From the IMG/VR virus record IMGVR_UViG_3300035703_000121, positions 1-55,516 of that record: a stretch of DNA of 55,516 nt. One strand, 5' to 3'. This DNA comes from a virus. The notes beneath the pieces were generated by a model that was given only the letters and a program-made list of their open reading frames with translations, did no database searches and was not told where the DNA came from. Of this stretch, positions 16,295 to 24,954 are shown piece after piece. The stretch's first letter is position 1. Every line of letters begins with the position of its first letter. A program made the translations under genes and the position numbers.

Positions 16295-16969
16295 ATGTAT
16301 AATAAAAATTTAATAGAGCGCGTTTCTATTATGAAATTTGATAACCCAGTTACTCAAATATCAAATGATTTACAGTATTCAAAAGGTACCGTAAGTAGCT
16401 ATTTAAATGGGAAAATTAAGGCAAGTAAAAACTTTATTGAAGATTTTGCAAACTTTTACAAACTCATTAAAGAAGAATTGATTGATTCAAAACCACAAAC
16501 AATTCCTTTAAATACAGAAATCGTCAAATCAAAAAACAGTGATGCTTTAAATAAGAATGCTGGATTGCTCGTTCCTTTTTATGATATTGATTTTTCAGCT
16601 GGTGCTGACATAGCAACCATAGATAATAATCAAGTTCAACCGGACTACTACATGGATGTTCCGGAGTTTTCCGGTTGTACTGCTTTCAGAGCGTACTCGG
16701 ACAGCATGGAGAAATTAATAAAAAGCGGCAGTATATTGTTTGGAACTAAAGTTGATGAGTGGAACATACATCTTGAGTATGGTCAAATTTATGGCATCAT
16801 CTGTAGCGATGGAAGACGTTATTTAAAATACATACGACGACACCATGAAAATTCAAAAGAATATTTTCTTTTGAAAAGCGAAAATGAATCGTATGATGAT
16901 TTTGATATTCCTAAAATTGCCATTAGATCAGTATGGCTGATTCACGGATGGCTCAATAAGAGAACATAA
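16295..16969 (+). CDS. LexA/CI-like phage repressor (S24 peptidase)
   Basis: 224 residues. The N-terminal helix-turn-helix is VTQISNDLQYSKGTVSSYLN near 19-38. The C-terminal S24 domain carries the catalytic Ser in AYSDSMEKLIKSGSILFG near 130-145 and the Lys in GRRYLKYIRR near 175. It should keep the early operon off in the lysogen and be inactivated by RecA-stimulated self-cleavage after DNA damage. An Ala-Gly cleavage site is not obvious; FSAGAD near 102 is a candidate. I use the ATG at 16295 because the alternative at 16331 would remove the first helix. Confidence 0.84.
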   Translation: MYNKNLIERVSIMKFDNPVTQISNDLQYSKGTVSSYLNGKIKASKNFIEDFANFYKLIKEELIDSKPQTIPLNTEIVKSKNSDALNKNAGLLVPFYDIDFSAGADIATIDNNQVQPDYYMDVPEFSGCTAFRAYSDSMEKLIKSGSILFGTKVDEWNIHLEYGQIYGIICSDGRRYLKYIRRHHENSKEYFLLKSENESYDDFDIPKIAIRSVWLIHGWLNKRT

Positions 16970-16982
16970 AAACAAATATATC

Positions 16983-17537
16983 ATGAAACAACTATTTACA
17001 TTATTGGCTCTGATTTTTATATCAACGGCCATTGCCCAGGAAAATGAGTTCGTATTAGGACCGGAAAAAATGACGGACTATATTGTAATTCCATTTGAAG
17101 GAAAAACACAGCAAGAGCTTTATAAAAAGTCTTTGCAATGGATTGAGTTTGCATACAAAAATCCAAAAGAGGTTCTTAAAGGAAATATTGAAAACGAGTA
17201 TATCAGATTTCAAGGTTCTAAAAAAGGACTAATTGTAATGAATGCATTGGGAAAACATTACTATGATGGAAGATATACAATTGAAATCTCCTTTAAAGAT
17301 GGTAAATGCAAATTTGATATCATAGAAATTGAATACTATACGCCGTATTCTCAATACAACCCCGGTGGATGGAATTTGTTTGGAATGGATAACACTTCGG
17401 CTTATTTTAAAAAAGGTGAGCTAAGAAGCAATTGCAAGTACTTTACTGAAATCCCTCAATACTTTAATAGTTTAAAGGATGAATTTATTGCTTTTATGAA
17501 AAGTGAAAATTTACCAACTAAAAATTCAGAATGGTAA
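16983..17537 (+). CDS. Secreted DUF4468-like protein
   Basis: 184 residues. The signal peptide is MKQLFTLLALIFISTAIAQ with likely cleavage after AIA or IAQ. The mature part, YIVIPFEGKTQQELYKKSLQ then a WIEFAYKNPKEVLK segment, matches the DUF4468/TBP-like fold seen in Bacteroidota secreted proteins. It lies 13 nt downstream of the repressor, so it should be expressed in the lysogen. This suggests a lysogenic-conversion gene; its role at the host surface is unknown. Confidence 0.65.
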   Translation: MKQLFTLLALIFISTAIAQENEFVLGPEKMTDYIVIPFEGKTQQELYKKSLQWIEFAYKNPKEVLKGNIENEYIRFQGSKKGLIVMNALGKHYYDGRYTIEISFKDGKCKFDIIEIEYYTPYSQYNPGGWNLFGMDNTSAYFKKGELRSNCKYFTEIPQYFNSLKDEFIAFMKSENLPTKNSEW

Positions 17538-17538
17538 A

Positions 17539-17817
17539 ATGTACAATTCCGACAAAGCCATATTAAGACTTATCGAGCTATTAATTTTCGAGAAGAAAAT
17601 TAGATTTGAATTTGAGTTTGCTAATTCTATTGATATGCTTCCTCAAACCATTTCAAGAATTAAGTCTGGAAAAAATCACTTTACAGCGACACACATAGAA
17701 TTGATCTGCAGACGTTATAATGTGAATGCTAATTGGATATTCGGAATTCAAAAAAATGTTTTTAACGATAAAAACAGTATAGAAATTATTGATTTTTATA
17801 CTTCAAAAACCAAGTAA
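17539..17817 (+). CDS. XRE-type helix-turn-helix regulator
   Basis: 92 residues from the ATG at 17539, directly after the stop of the previous gene. The upstream in-frame ATG at 17503 lies inside that gene and is less likely. The segment FANSIDMLPQTISRIKSGKN then FTATHIELICRRYNVNANWI fits the Bacteroidota XRE repressor pattern, ending in the typical NxNWIFG. It could control integrase or early genes. Confidence 0.68.
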   Translation: MYNSDKAILRLIELLIFEKKIRFEFEFANSIDMLPQTISRIKSGKNHFTATHIELICRRYNVNANWIFGIQKNVFNDKNSIEIIDFYTSKTK

Positions 17818-17945
17818 ATAAAGGCTTTAATAGTGTTTCATTGCCGACAATGTTAAACGACAATAAAACCTCAAAAAATAGTCAAAATCAGAATAAAAAA
17901 CTGCCGTAAATACAGTAATTACATTGAAATATTTGTTGGGTAATG

Positions 17946-17990
17946 TTTTTCATAACCCTGAGGTCGAGAGTTCAAATCTCTCTCTCGCTA
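17946..17990 (+). other. attP core: 3' half of a tRNA with anticodon CAT (tRNA-Met-like)
   Basis: The bases run from the anticodon loop TTCATAA through CCCTG, variable loop AGGTC, T-arm GAGAG-TTCAAAT-CTCTC and acceptor strand TCTCGCT-A. The matching 5' half (acceptor AGCGAGA) is absent upstream, so this is a phage-borne tRNA fragment, as used for integration at a tRNA 3' end. The host target would be an elongator tRNA-Met or tRNA-Ile(CAT). Confidence 0.72.
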
Positions 17991-18004
17991 CAAATAAAAA
18001 AGAA

Positions 18005-18034
18005 CCTCAACCCTTATCCCAACAGGGGTTGAGG
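18005..18034 (+). terminator. Hairpin downstream of the tRNA fragment
   Basis: Nine-bp perfect stem CCTCAACCC/GGGTTGAGG directly after the tRNA-like sequence and an A-rich spacer. It can restore a 3' hairpin/terminator for the host tRNA after integration. Confidence 0.55.
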
Positions 18035-18103
18035 ACTTCTAAAAGTCACTTTCGATTCATGTAGTTACAACAAAACGGCAATGTAAACGTCAATGTAATT
18101 ACC

Positions 18104-19291
18104 ATGAAAAAACTATCCAACAACTGCTCCCGAACAGAGGTTTGGGCTTCTCCCGATAATTGGGAAACTACAACAGCAAAATCTGCTCTTAAAAAAAACT
18201 GGTACGTTCAATGTGATTTTTACGATCCATTGCATTCAAAAAAATATCCAAAAGGATTTCCTTACCGGAAAAAATTAAACAAATTCAAGACTCTTGAAGA
18301 GCGCAGAGCTGCTGTAAAATTACTTATGGTTGAAATACCCAAACTATTAGACCAAAAAGGATATAACCCGATAACCGGTAAGTTTATGATTGAAGAAGCG
18401 CCGGAACAGATCATTGCATTAAATCCACAAATGCATTTTATCAAAGCGCTAACCATAAACTATCCTTTACTTTCTGTTTCTGAAGGTGTAAAAAAAGAAA
18501 TTAAGAGAATTGTAAAAAAGATTGATCAGTCGGCAATTGATTTGAATTTGAATATTGCAATTTGTCAATTACATAGTGGGCATATCCGCGACCTATTGGA
18601 CCGGTTAAACCTTACGCCAAACGAATACAACAAATACCTTACGCATTTATCAATAGTTCTTTCCGATTTAGTAGAAAAGCGCATGTTGTTTCACAATCCT
18701 ATTCGCGACATCAAGAAGAAGAAAACCATAAAAAAAATGCGAGAAACTCTCGAAATCTCGCATCTTCAACAGATTTTCAAAGTTTTGAAAAGCGAACATT
18801 ACACCTTTTATCGATACGGAATGATATTCTTCCATTCCGGCGCGAGAACATCAGAGCTTTTTCGGGTTCAAAAAAAGCATGTCAATTTGGAGAAGCAGGA
18901 ATATAAGGTTACAATAATGAAAGGCGATAGTTATAAAGAAGTGAAGAAAGTAATATTGCCTAATGCTTTACCTTTTTGGGAAGAGATTATTTCGGAATGC
19001 TCCAATGAAAATGATTTTTTATTCACTCGAAATTTGCAACCCTCATTAACACCAATACAGCCTTACCAAATTACAAAGCGATGGAAAAGGTTGGTTAAGG
19101 ATAAACTATCGGTAACTGCAGATTTCTATTCTTTGAAACATTTGTTCCTGGATGAATTGGATAAGGTTTCGGTTCTTGCCGGACCAATGGCCAGCCACAC
19201 GACAAATGTTACCGAGAAAAACTATTTGTTTGGCCGAGAAGGACGCAAGAATGAAGCATTAAAAAAGGTGAGAATTAATGTAATTACTTAA
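18104..19291 (+). CDS. int: Tyrosine integrase A
   Basis: 395 residues. An arm-binding/SAM-like region comes first, then the catalytic domain: box I SGARTSELFRV near 246-256 with Arg, FYSLKHLFLDEL near 345 (box II, with Lys in the usual Arg place and His present), ASHTT near 365 and the Tyr of TEKNYLF near 372. It starts right after two arm-type repeats and reads away from the attP core. It should catalyse integration at the tRNA and excision. Confidence 0.86.
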   Translation: MKKLSNNCSRTEVWASPDNWETTTAKSALKKNWYVQCDFYDPLHSKKYPKGFPYRKKLNKFKTLEERRAAVKLLMVEIPKLLDQKGYNPITGKFMIEEAPEQIIALNPQMHFIKALTINYPLLSVSEGVKKEIKRIVKKIDQSAIDLNLNIAICQLHSGHIRDLLDRLNLTPNEYNKYLTHLSIVLSDLVEKRMLFHNPIRDIKKKKTIKKMRETLEISHLQQIFKVLKSEHYTFYRYGMIFFHSGARTSELFRVQKKHVNLEKQEYKVTIMKGDSYKEVKKVILPNALPFWEEIISECSNENDFLFTRNLQPSLTPIQPYQITKRWKRLVKDKLSVTADFYSLKHLFLDELDKVSVLAGPMASHTTNVTEKNYLFGREGRKNEALKKVRINVIT

Positions 19292-19317
19292 AATAAAAAA
19301 CCGCCCAAAGAGGGCGG
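19291..19317 (-). terminator. Terminator of lysis operon A
   Basis: Stem CCGCCC/GGGCGG. On the minus strand it is followed by TTTTTTATTTT. It ends the leftward late/lysis transcript just before it would run into integrase A, which converges on it. Confidence 0.72.
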
Positions 19318-19369
19318 CCAAAAGTCCTTTCTATTCGACTGTCGGAAAGGGCATGTTATTGTATGTAAA

Positions 19370-20119
19370 TTATTTACTGATTATTTCATTGGTTAGATAT
19401 CCCAGGGCAGCAGCTCCCAAAATCGGGATAAGCTTTGGCCGTTTTCTTTTGCGTTCTTCTTCAAGCGCATCTTTAGCGTCTTGAGTGTTGGCGTTGGCGT
19501 TATCCAATAATACTTTGTCGTTGGCTATTGTTGTTTCAAGGTTTTTGTTTTTCTCAACCTCTAAATTATAGTTTTTGGTAGCCAATGAAAGTGAATGGTT
19601 TAGTTTGGAAATCTCTTTTTTTTGCAGAGGTACTTCCGCTTGTGCCGCTTCGCCATTTATGATTTTGGTAGCAATGGCAGAAAGTGGTGGTTTTGTCATT
19701 GATAGCGCATTTCCTTGAATGAAAATATCTTTGTCTCCGGCTTTGGCCACATCTTGATAGTACTTCTTCCAATCGTTTAAAGTATTGTCTTTTAACTTAT
19801 CGATTTGCTTTTTAGCATTGGATTTTACCTTGTCGATTTGTTTGTGGAGAGAGGCTATTTCTTTCTTGTTTTTGGCTAATGAATCCTTGTTTTTAGAGAT
19901 AAGATTGTCTTTTTCCTTATTCGCTTGTTTGAGAGCTTTATTATCTTTTATGATTGTTTCCGACTGCTTGTCGCGTATTGCGATTTTTTCATTTAAAACG
20001 TTGATGGTGTCGCTTTTTCCGGAACAATCGAATAGTATCACAATAAGTAATACTACTGAAATCATATAGCCTTTGTAGCGTTTAAAAAAGTTCTGTATTT
20101 TAACAATGTCTAGTTTCAT
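19370..20119 (-). CDS. Membrane-anchored coiled-coil protein (spanin/Rz-like), cassette A
   Basis: 249 residues. A membrane helix, MISVVLLIVILFDCSG near 18-33, is followed by a long coiled coil (NEKIAIRDKQSETIIKDNKA and onward to about 105), a middle segment, a second coiled region, and a C-terminal hydrophobic stretch LIPILGAAALGYLTNEIIS. It is last in lysis operon A. The topology fits an Rz-like spanin that disrupts the outer membrane after endolysin action. The counterpart in cassette B is 52305-52976. No sequence-level family proof. Confidence 0.6.
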   Translation of the reverse strand: MKLDIVKIQNFFKRYKGYMISVVLLIVILFDCSGKSDTINVLNEKIAIRDKQSETIIKDNKALKQANKEKDNLISKNKDSLAKNKKEIASLHKQIDKVKSNAKKQIDKLKDNTLNDWKKYYQDVAKAGDKDIFIQGNALSMTKPPLSAIATKIINGEAAQAEVPLQKKEISKLNHSLSLATKNYNLEVEKNKNLETTIANDKVLLDNANANTQDAKDALEEERKRKRPKLIPILGAAALGYLTNEIISK

Positions 20120-20355
20120 GATCTGTATTTTTTTGATTCAATTATTAGTTCGTTCAAACGCTTTTCGTCGTCGGAGTAATCCATTCCGGTCTTTTTCTTG
20201 GTGTGGATTACTATTTTAAAAATCCTAATCTTATCCCGAATATTGGCATACTTTACATTTTTGTTGATGTAGTTTTTGTTGCTTTCGTCAATTCGAATGA
20301 TGGTCAGGTAGTACTTCCTGATTTTTTCATCAACAAAAGCATCCAGGAAGTTCAT
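20116..20355 (-). CDS. Conserved small lysis-region protein, cassette A
   Basis: 79 residues, starting MNFLDAFVDEKIRKYYLTII. It is clearly homologous to 52963-53211 in cassette B (same MNFLDAFVDEKIRK start, then YINK, IRIFKVVI-like and DYSDDEKR). Helical, no membrane segment, function unknown. Conservation in both otherwise different lysis cassettes suggests a useful role. It overlaps the spanin-like gene by 4 nt. Confidence 0.65.
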   Translation of the reverse strand: MNFLDAFVDEKIRKYYLTIIRIDESNKNYINKNVKYANIRDKIRIFKIVIHTKKKTGMDYSDDEKRLNELIIESKKYRS

Positions 20356-20356
20356 T

Positions 20357-20872
20357 TTACAACTTTGGATAAACTATACCGTTTGTATCTTCAATGAAGT
20401 TACCGGCATCGACTAACGCTTTTAATTCTTGCCAACGGTAACTTGTTCCGTTCGGTTTTCTCAATTGAAAATGAGGAGCGTCTTTAAAGGACTTCCAATC
20501 TCCGCCCCATTCCCAGCCTTTGGATTTGAAGTAGTTCACAATCTCCATCCAATCAGCTTTTGAGTCTTTGTCGTAATCTCTAATTTGAGACCAACTTGCT
20601 TCCTCAAAACTTCCATTTCCGTCATTATCGTAAAGCAAAACAATATCGAAAGCCAAGCCGTAATTGTGAATTGATTGCCAAGCGCGAGCATTTGTCACCT
20701 TTGGCCGTTTATTGAATAAAGCATCTTGTTCGCTTGGCGTTCTATGAACGTAAGCAAATCGAAGCCTTGCGCCTTTTCCGAGCAAGTTGTTTGCTTCTTT
20801 GTATTGCTGTAATAGAGTTTCTCTAATACTTGGGTGCGCTTGAGCTATTCTTTGTAAAGTAATTGCGTCCAT
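20357..20872 (-). CDS. M15-family peptidase endolysin
   Basis: 171 residues from the ATG at 20872; an ATG at 20917 would overlap the holin gene, so the inner one is chosen. Motifs are LRFAYVHRTPSEQDALF near 38-55, SIHNYGLAFDIVLL near 72-85 (SxHxxGxAxD with zinc His and Asp), and APHFQL near 144-149 (third zinc ligand His). This is the L-Ala-D-Glu/D-Ala-D-Ala peptidase fold used as endolysin by many phages. Cassette B uses a different enzyme at this place. Confidence 0.88.
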   Translation of the reverse strand: MDAITLQRIAQAHPSIRETLLQQYKEANNLLGKGARLRFAYVHRTPSEQDALFNKRPKVTNARAWQSIHNYGLAFDIVLLYDNDGNGSFEEASWSQIRDYDKDSKADWMEIVNYFKSKGWEWGGDWKSFKDAPHFQLRKPNGTSYRWQELKALVDAGNFIEDTNGIVYPKL

Positions 20873-20873
20873 T

Positions 20874-21431
20874 TTAATTTTCGTTTGCTGTTTCGCCTTT
20901 AATTGAGCGCCAAGCACTCCAAAGCTTGTTAGACATAAGTTTTATTCTTTCAAATAAGTTAAACCCGCATTTCGGCAAATTCTCGTGTACAATCGAGAAG
21001 CCTTCATTCAAACAGAATAGTAAAAGAATGAATGTGGGGAGTGTTATTTCGGCATCGGAAATGCTTTCATATCGTAGGTTTTTGATAAAAAACACCTTTT
21101 GAAATTTGTATAGTATCAGCGGAAATCCCATGTACACCATTCCTTTGACAAACATTTTTTTGAACTTGTCGGAACTGAAGCCTTCGCCTTTACCAAAGAA
21201 CCATTTGTCTTTGCGGTCGGTTTTGTTTTTCCACTCGAAATAGGAACCTAAAACGCCGGTTACCAAGTCAGCCAAGAATAGCCAAAAAAGAATCCAGGCA
21301 ACTCCTTTGAAATCAACTACCGGTGAAACAACTACTGCCGGAGCAATTGTAAAAAATACAGCTGTCGGCTTTTTAATGATGAATGAAAAAAGAGTGAATT
21401 TTGGTAGGGCTACCGCTAAAAAGTTTCTCAT
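20874..21431 (-). CDS. Holin-like membrane protein, cassette A
   Basis: 185 residues with several hydrophobic helices. The segment ILFWLFLADLVTGVLGSYFE near 46-65 resembles the phage_holin_4/toxin-secretion holin signature (D-x-x-TG), followed by charged KNKTDRKDKWFFGKGE and further hydrophobic helices (GMVYMGFPLILYKF, TFILLLFCLNEGFSIV). It should form the membrane lesion that releases the endolysin. It overlaps the upstream gene by 4 nt; the endolysin start follows by 1 nt. Confidence 0.8.
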   Translation of the reverse strand: MRNFLAVALPKFTLFSFIIKKPTAVFFTIAPAVVVSPVVDFKGVAWILFWLFLADLVTGVLGSYFEWKNKTDRKDKWFFGKGEGFSSDKFKKMFVKGMVYMGFPLILYKFQKVFFIKNLRYESISDAEITLPTFILLLFCLNEGFSIVHENLPKCGFNLFERIKLMSNKLWSAWRSIKGETANEN

Positions 21432-22348
21432 GGTTTGATTTGTATTGTGGAAATATTTCCGGTTCTAATTTCGATTACTTCTAAAATTCGCTTTTGATTG
21501 TTTTGGTATGGTCGCCATCGACCGGCAAGTGTGCAGTTGTATTGACCAACGCAAGCCGTGGCAATGAATTCGTAAATAGGGCTTTCGAACATTGGGCGGT
21601 GGTCATTGGATAGGTAGTAGGCAGCCAATGTGCTTTCGGGAGTTTCATAACCATGCGCAACCGATTCGCCAAAAAATAATGCACCGGAAGCCTCATAACG
21701 CTCGAAAAAACCTGAATGCGATAAACTATCGCTGTCTTGCAATTGGAGTGCTTTATCCTTAGCTAAGTGATACAAATCCAAGCTGGTTTTGTAAGGAGAA
21801 AGTCCGAGTTCTTTTCGGTGCTCATTGTTTAGCTGAATGATTTTCGATTCCTTAGAACTCATATAGTCTGCCGGGATTTCTCTTTGTGGAAATGGCACGA
21901 ATACTATTTCCTTTTCGCATGATGTTAGGACAAACAACACCAACAACGATAAGCCAATCAAAAGCAATTTTATAGCTGTGGGAACTTCCTTTTTTTGCAT
22001 TCGAAGTTTAATGGCTAATACCATCCAATAGACAGCATAAATCACTATTGAGCCATCGAAAAGAAACTCCGATTTGTACTGTGGAAAAAAAACAGCGGTT
22101 CCGGATCCGGATAAAAATCCTATAAGCGTCCAAAGGATATCCCATTTGTCGAAATTGGAATTTTCAATTTGCGCTTGCATCCATTCGTGGCCACCACCGG
22201 CTAAACCCCCAAATACAAATGAAGCAAAAGCAATTCCAATAAATACACCGGCATTATGTGGATAAGAAGAAAATCCGGTAATGTGGCTGATATAATTCCA
22301 AACAAATAAGCCAAGAATGCCATGGGCAATGTTAAAGATAGTTTTCAT
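21428..22348 (-). CDS. Membrane protein fused to a CAP/SCP-like domain, cassette A
   Basis: 306 residues. Four or five hydrophobic segments fill roughly 1-165, ending in LLIGLSLLVLFVLTSCEKE. The C-terminal half resembles a CAP domain: IIQLNNEHRKELGLSPYKTS near 177-196, then SLSHSGFFERYEASGALFFG and ESVAHGYETPESTLAAYYLS, with NDHRPMFESPIYEFIATACV. In cassette B the two halves are separate genes (54775-55131 and 54296-54778), so this is a fusion or the other is a split. Likely anchored in the inner membrane with the CAP part outside; role unknown. Confidence 0.68.
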   Translation of the reverse strand: MKTIFNIAHGILGLFVWNYISHITGFSSYPHNAGVFIGIAFASFVFGGLAGGGHEWMQAQIENSNFDKWDILWTLIGFLSGSGTAVFFPQYKSEFLFDGSIVIYAVYWMVLAIKLRMQKKEVPTAIKLLLIGLSLLVLFVLTSCEKEIVFVPFPQREIPADYMSSKESKIIQLNNEHRKELGLSPYKTSLDLYHLAKDKALQLQDSDSLSHSGFFERYEASGALFFGESVAHGYETPESTLAAYYLSNDHRPMFESPIYEFIATACVGQYNCTLAGRWRPYQNNQKRILEVIEIRTGNISTIQIKP

Positions 22349-22764
22349 AGTTTGTAAAGTCTAATGTGAACAATGTTGTTGTAAGTGCCTTTGAGCATGT
22401 GGCGCCATACGTTTATAAATGTAAATCGGGTGAAGAACCAACGCTGAATGATTAATTCAATCGGGTAGTTAAGCGCAATCATTACTGAGAAAAACTCTCT
22501 GTCGATTTCACTTCCTACATTACCATTAGCATTTCTCCAATCATGAATGAAGCTCGCGAGCTCCCAACGGCTTTTAAATCGGGAACGAACGAAAGTTGGA
22601 CCGTCGTAGCTAAATTTTCCGGCTTTGAAATCTTCCCAAGCAAAAGTGAAAAGCTCACGAATCGGATGATTAAAATCCAATCCGTTCATTTCGGTGTGCA
22701 TCGACTCATAGGCTTGCTTGAGTTCTTCTGCTGTAAAATCGCTATAGAATTTATTCTTTCTCAT
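22345..22764 (-). CDS. DUF1353-like phage protein
   Basis: 139 residues. YDGPTFVRSRFKSRWELASF followed by IHDWRNANG near 53-80 resembles the DUF1353 pattern (DGA(S)...A..HDW). It sits between lysis and tail genes. The 5' part (22607-22733) is an exact 127-bp match to the right end of the window, where the paralogue 55128-55516 is cut. Divergence rises steadily toward the 3' end, so a crossover or module border lies in this gene. Confidence 0.6.
   Translation of the reverse strand: MRKNKFYSDFTAEELKQAYESMHTEMNGLDFNHPIRELFTFAWEDFKAGKFSYDGPTFVRSRFKSRWELASFIHDWRNANGNVGSEIDREFFSVMIALNYPIELIIQRWFFTRFTFINVWRHMLKGTYNNIVHIRLYKL
22607..22733. repeat. 127-bp exact repeat, internal copy
   Basis: Identical base by base to 55390-55516. 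The base before it differs (22606 g, 55389 a), and the other copy ends exactly at the window end. It marks the point where cassette B joins sequence shared with the late module. Confidence 0.95.
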
Positions 22765-22765
22765 A

Positions 22766-23509
22766 CTACACCAATTCGGCTAAAATTCCTTGTAAAACTG
22801 TTGTAAAACCACCTGATAAGGTTGGTACTTGCATCGACAAAGCATCACGAACTAATTGTAGAGGATAATTATCGGCGGCATTGGTTAAAGTATCGGCTAA
22901 TTCTGTACCGCCACGCATTACATAACGATCTATTTCTTCTTTAAAATATCCGTATAAAAAAGCGAACTGTTCCGGCTGTTGGCTTTTGAAATACTCAAAA
23001 ATCAATTCGCGCTGCTGCTTTTTGAAAAACTCTTTGTCGTCGTCCGAAAGCTCGTAGAAGATTTCCCAACTGTCAGCTACTTGACCGTTCATTTTGTAAA
23101 GCTTGGTTATACGTCGGAATCCATCGGCATAACCGTCCGGTTGAAACCAGTATTTTTTTTCAGAACTCCAAATGATTTTACCATCTTTTTTGTACTTCTT
23201 TTCTCCCTTCAATCCTTTATCGGCTAAAGTTGAATCGCGCTTGATGCCTTCCAGGTTATCTAATTGGATTAGCTTGTATGGCAATGCTGCCAATTCAGGA
23301 TAAAGCACGTGAAGCGCAAGGCGATTGCCAATTTCTTCTTCGGTAGTGCCATCGTAATACGTGCCGGTTTCCGAGTTGAAATACAAATTTTCGGAGCTGA
23401 TTGTCGGTAGTATATCAGTTGATAGTTCCGGTTGCTCACCTTCGGCAAAATAATTTGAACCGGTTACTTTACCGGATTGGTCGAATAGGATGTATAGTTT
23501 GTCTGCCAT
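22766..23509 (-). CDS. Tail-region hypothetical protein
   Basis: 247 residues. The start MADKLYILFDQSGKVTGSNY and the following short beta repeats look like a tail-fibre-associated or fibre-assembly protein; the C-terminal half is helical (DKEFFKKQQRELIFEYFKSQ). It follows the tail fibre gene by 2 nt. No named family. A chaperone or fibre-tip role is possible from position only. Confidence 0.55.
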   Translation of the reverse strand: MADKLYILFDQSGKVTGSNYFAEGEQPELSTDILPTISSENLYFNSETGTYYDGTTEEEIGNRLALHVLYPELAALPYKLIQLDNLEGIKRDSTLADKGLKGEKKYKKDGKIIWSSEKKYWFQPDGYADGFRRITKLYKMNGQVADSWEIFYELSDDDKEFFKKQQRELIFEYFKSQQPEQFAFLYGYFKEEIDRYVMRGGTELADTLTNAADNYPLQLVRDALSMQVPTLSGGFTTVLQGILAELV

Positions 23510-23511
23510 GG

Positions 23512-24954
23512 TTAAATAATATCTGATGATGATGTATCGGTTGAAGCACCGATTTCGATTAACTCAAAACTTCCGCTATCTACTTGCATTCCTGTAGTAG
23601 CTACTGAAAAAGCAATTGATGGTATAATAGTCCCTGAACTATTGCAATTGAACTCAAATTCAAAACAAATTTTAGCTACCGTAAGCGCACTATTAGAAGC
23701 AATTTGAGTAGCGCTAAATGTTGTAATAGATTGTAATGATGGTGTGCTTAGTGCGGAAGCAATTAAACCGGCTCCCAATCCGCTGACATAAGAAGCCGTA
23801 GCGGTTCCTAAAACACCAAAACTGATATTTTTTGAACTTCCTGACAACGCCGAAAGTACCACCCAACCTTTACATTTATACTTTTTACCTGATACTACTG
23901 CTTTTGAACCATTGCCGGAAGAACCTACATTAAAAATCTTTTGCAATGCAGTAGTATTATCGAGCGTTCTAGGTGTAGATTGCGACATCCAAGTTAAAGT
24001 TGTACCGCCAACTGTAATATCTTGCAGATTAATATTAGCAGTACCAACTACACCAATATTACCGGTTGTATAAGTTTTACCTTTATAAGTTCCGCCAAGG
24101 ACATGGAACAAACAATACTTAGCTGCTGAACCGGTTTTAAAATCATTTGGTCGTGTCCATGCGCCGGAACTGTTTACAACCCAAGGCCCATTTTCTTTTT
24201 GGTCGGTTTGCGCCAAAAGCAAAATAGTGTCGGTAGTAACTAAATTAGAATCAATTGTTATTGAACCCGAAAGTGATGCCACGTTAGTTCCAACTGCAAA
24301 TCTTGCCGGTTGTTTAATTCTTAAAGCATCGGTATAATCTTTAGCTTCTGTCAAAGCCGATGCAATAGCGGCAGCTTGCGCCGTCGATACCGGTTTTGAT
24401 AAATCGGAAGTATTATCAACACTTCCTAATCCTAAAGCATCTTTTGAAAAATCGAGCACTTCAAAAGTCAAAAGCCAACTTTCAGAGAATGCATCGCCGT
24501 TTATTTTTTTTAATACCGCAGTTCCGGCACGCAATGTAATTCCTGAAAATTCGTCAACTGTAATACCATTTACTTGAATGCTTGGATTATTATCTACATC
24601 AGGGATGCAAAATAAATCTACATCGGAAACGTTGTGGATTTTCAAAACGGTATTAACCGGATAAAGTTCGGCCGGTAATAAAACATCATCACCATCCTGG
24701 TTGTACACAAGTTTACCTCGGTCGTTAAGTTCCAAAATGGTTTCGCCATCGCCATCAGATAAACGGATCGTGCGGTCGCCAACTTCCAATACTTCCGGCA
24801 AACTTTGTGAACCAACACTAATACCTGCCAATAAAGCGGCTTTTGTTGTGTAATATGGTGTTGTATCGCCCGGCTTTACTACGTATAATTTAGCGTTATC
24901 AGGAACATCTTCCAAAAACGTCATTACACTTACTTTTACTTCTCCTGATGCCAT
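23512..24954 (-). CDS. Tail fibre / receptor-binding protein
   Basis: 480 residues. The motif LGLGSVDNTSDLSKPVSTAQ near 175-195 is the recurrent phage tail-fibre element (VDNTSDxxKPxS). A repeat-rich beta region with KENGPWVVNSSGAWTRPNDF follows near 250-270, also typical of fibre proteins. The C-terminal third is Ser/Thr/Ala-rich. It is the best candidate for host recognition. It overlaps the upstream gene start by one base. Confidence 0.78.
   Translation of the reverse strand: MASGEVKVSVMTFLEDVPDNAKLYVVKPGDTTPYYTTKAALLAGISVGSQSLPEVLEVGDRTIRLSDGDGETILELNDRGKLVYNQDGDDVLLPAELYPVNTVLKIHNVSDVDLFCIPDVDNNPSIQVNGITVDEFSGITLRAGTAVLKKINGDAFSESWLLTFEVLDFSKDALGLGSVDNTSDLSKPVSTAQAAAIASALTEAKDYTDALRIKQPARFAVGTNVASLSGSITIDSNLVTTDTILLLAQTDQKENGPWVVNSSGAWTRPNDFKTGSAAKYCLFHVLGGTYKGKTYTTGNIGVVGTANINLQDITVGGTTLTWMSQSTPRTLDNTTALQKIFNVGSSGNGSKAVVSGKKYKCKGWVVLSALSGSSKNISFGVLGTATASYVSGLGAGLIASALSTPSLQSITTFSATQIASNSALTVAKICFEFEFNCNSSGTIIPSIAFSVATTGMQVDSGSFELIEIGASTDTSSSDII

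Larger units (their letters stand above)
17818..18103. other. attP region of phage A with integrase arm-type sites
   Basis: 286 bp without a gene. It contains the tRNA 3'-half (17946-17990), a terminator-like hairpin (18005-18034), and copies of an AATGTAA motif. GTAATTACATTG at 17915-17926 is an exact inverted copy of CAATGTAATTAC at 18091-18102. A further GCAATGTAA is at 18078-18086 and AATGTAATTAC at 19277-19287 just inside the integrase 3' end. These look like arm-type binding sites around an attP core. Confidence 0.6.
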
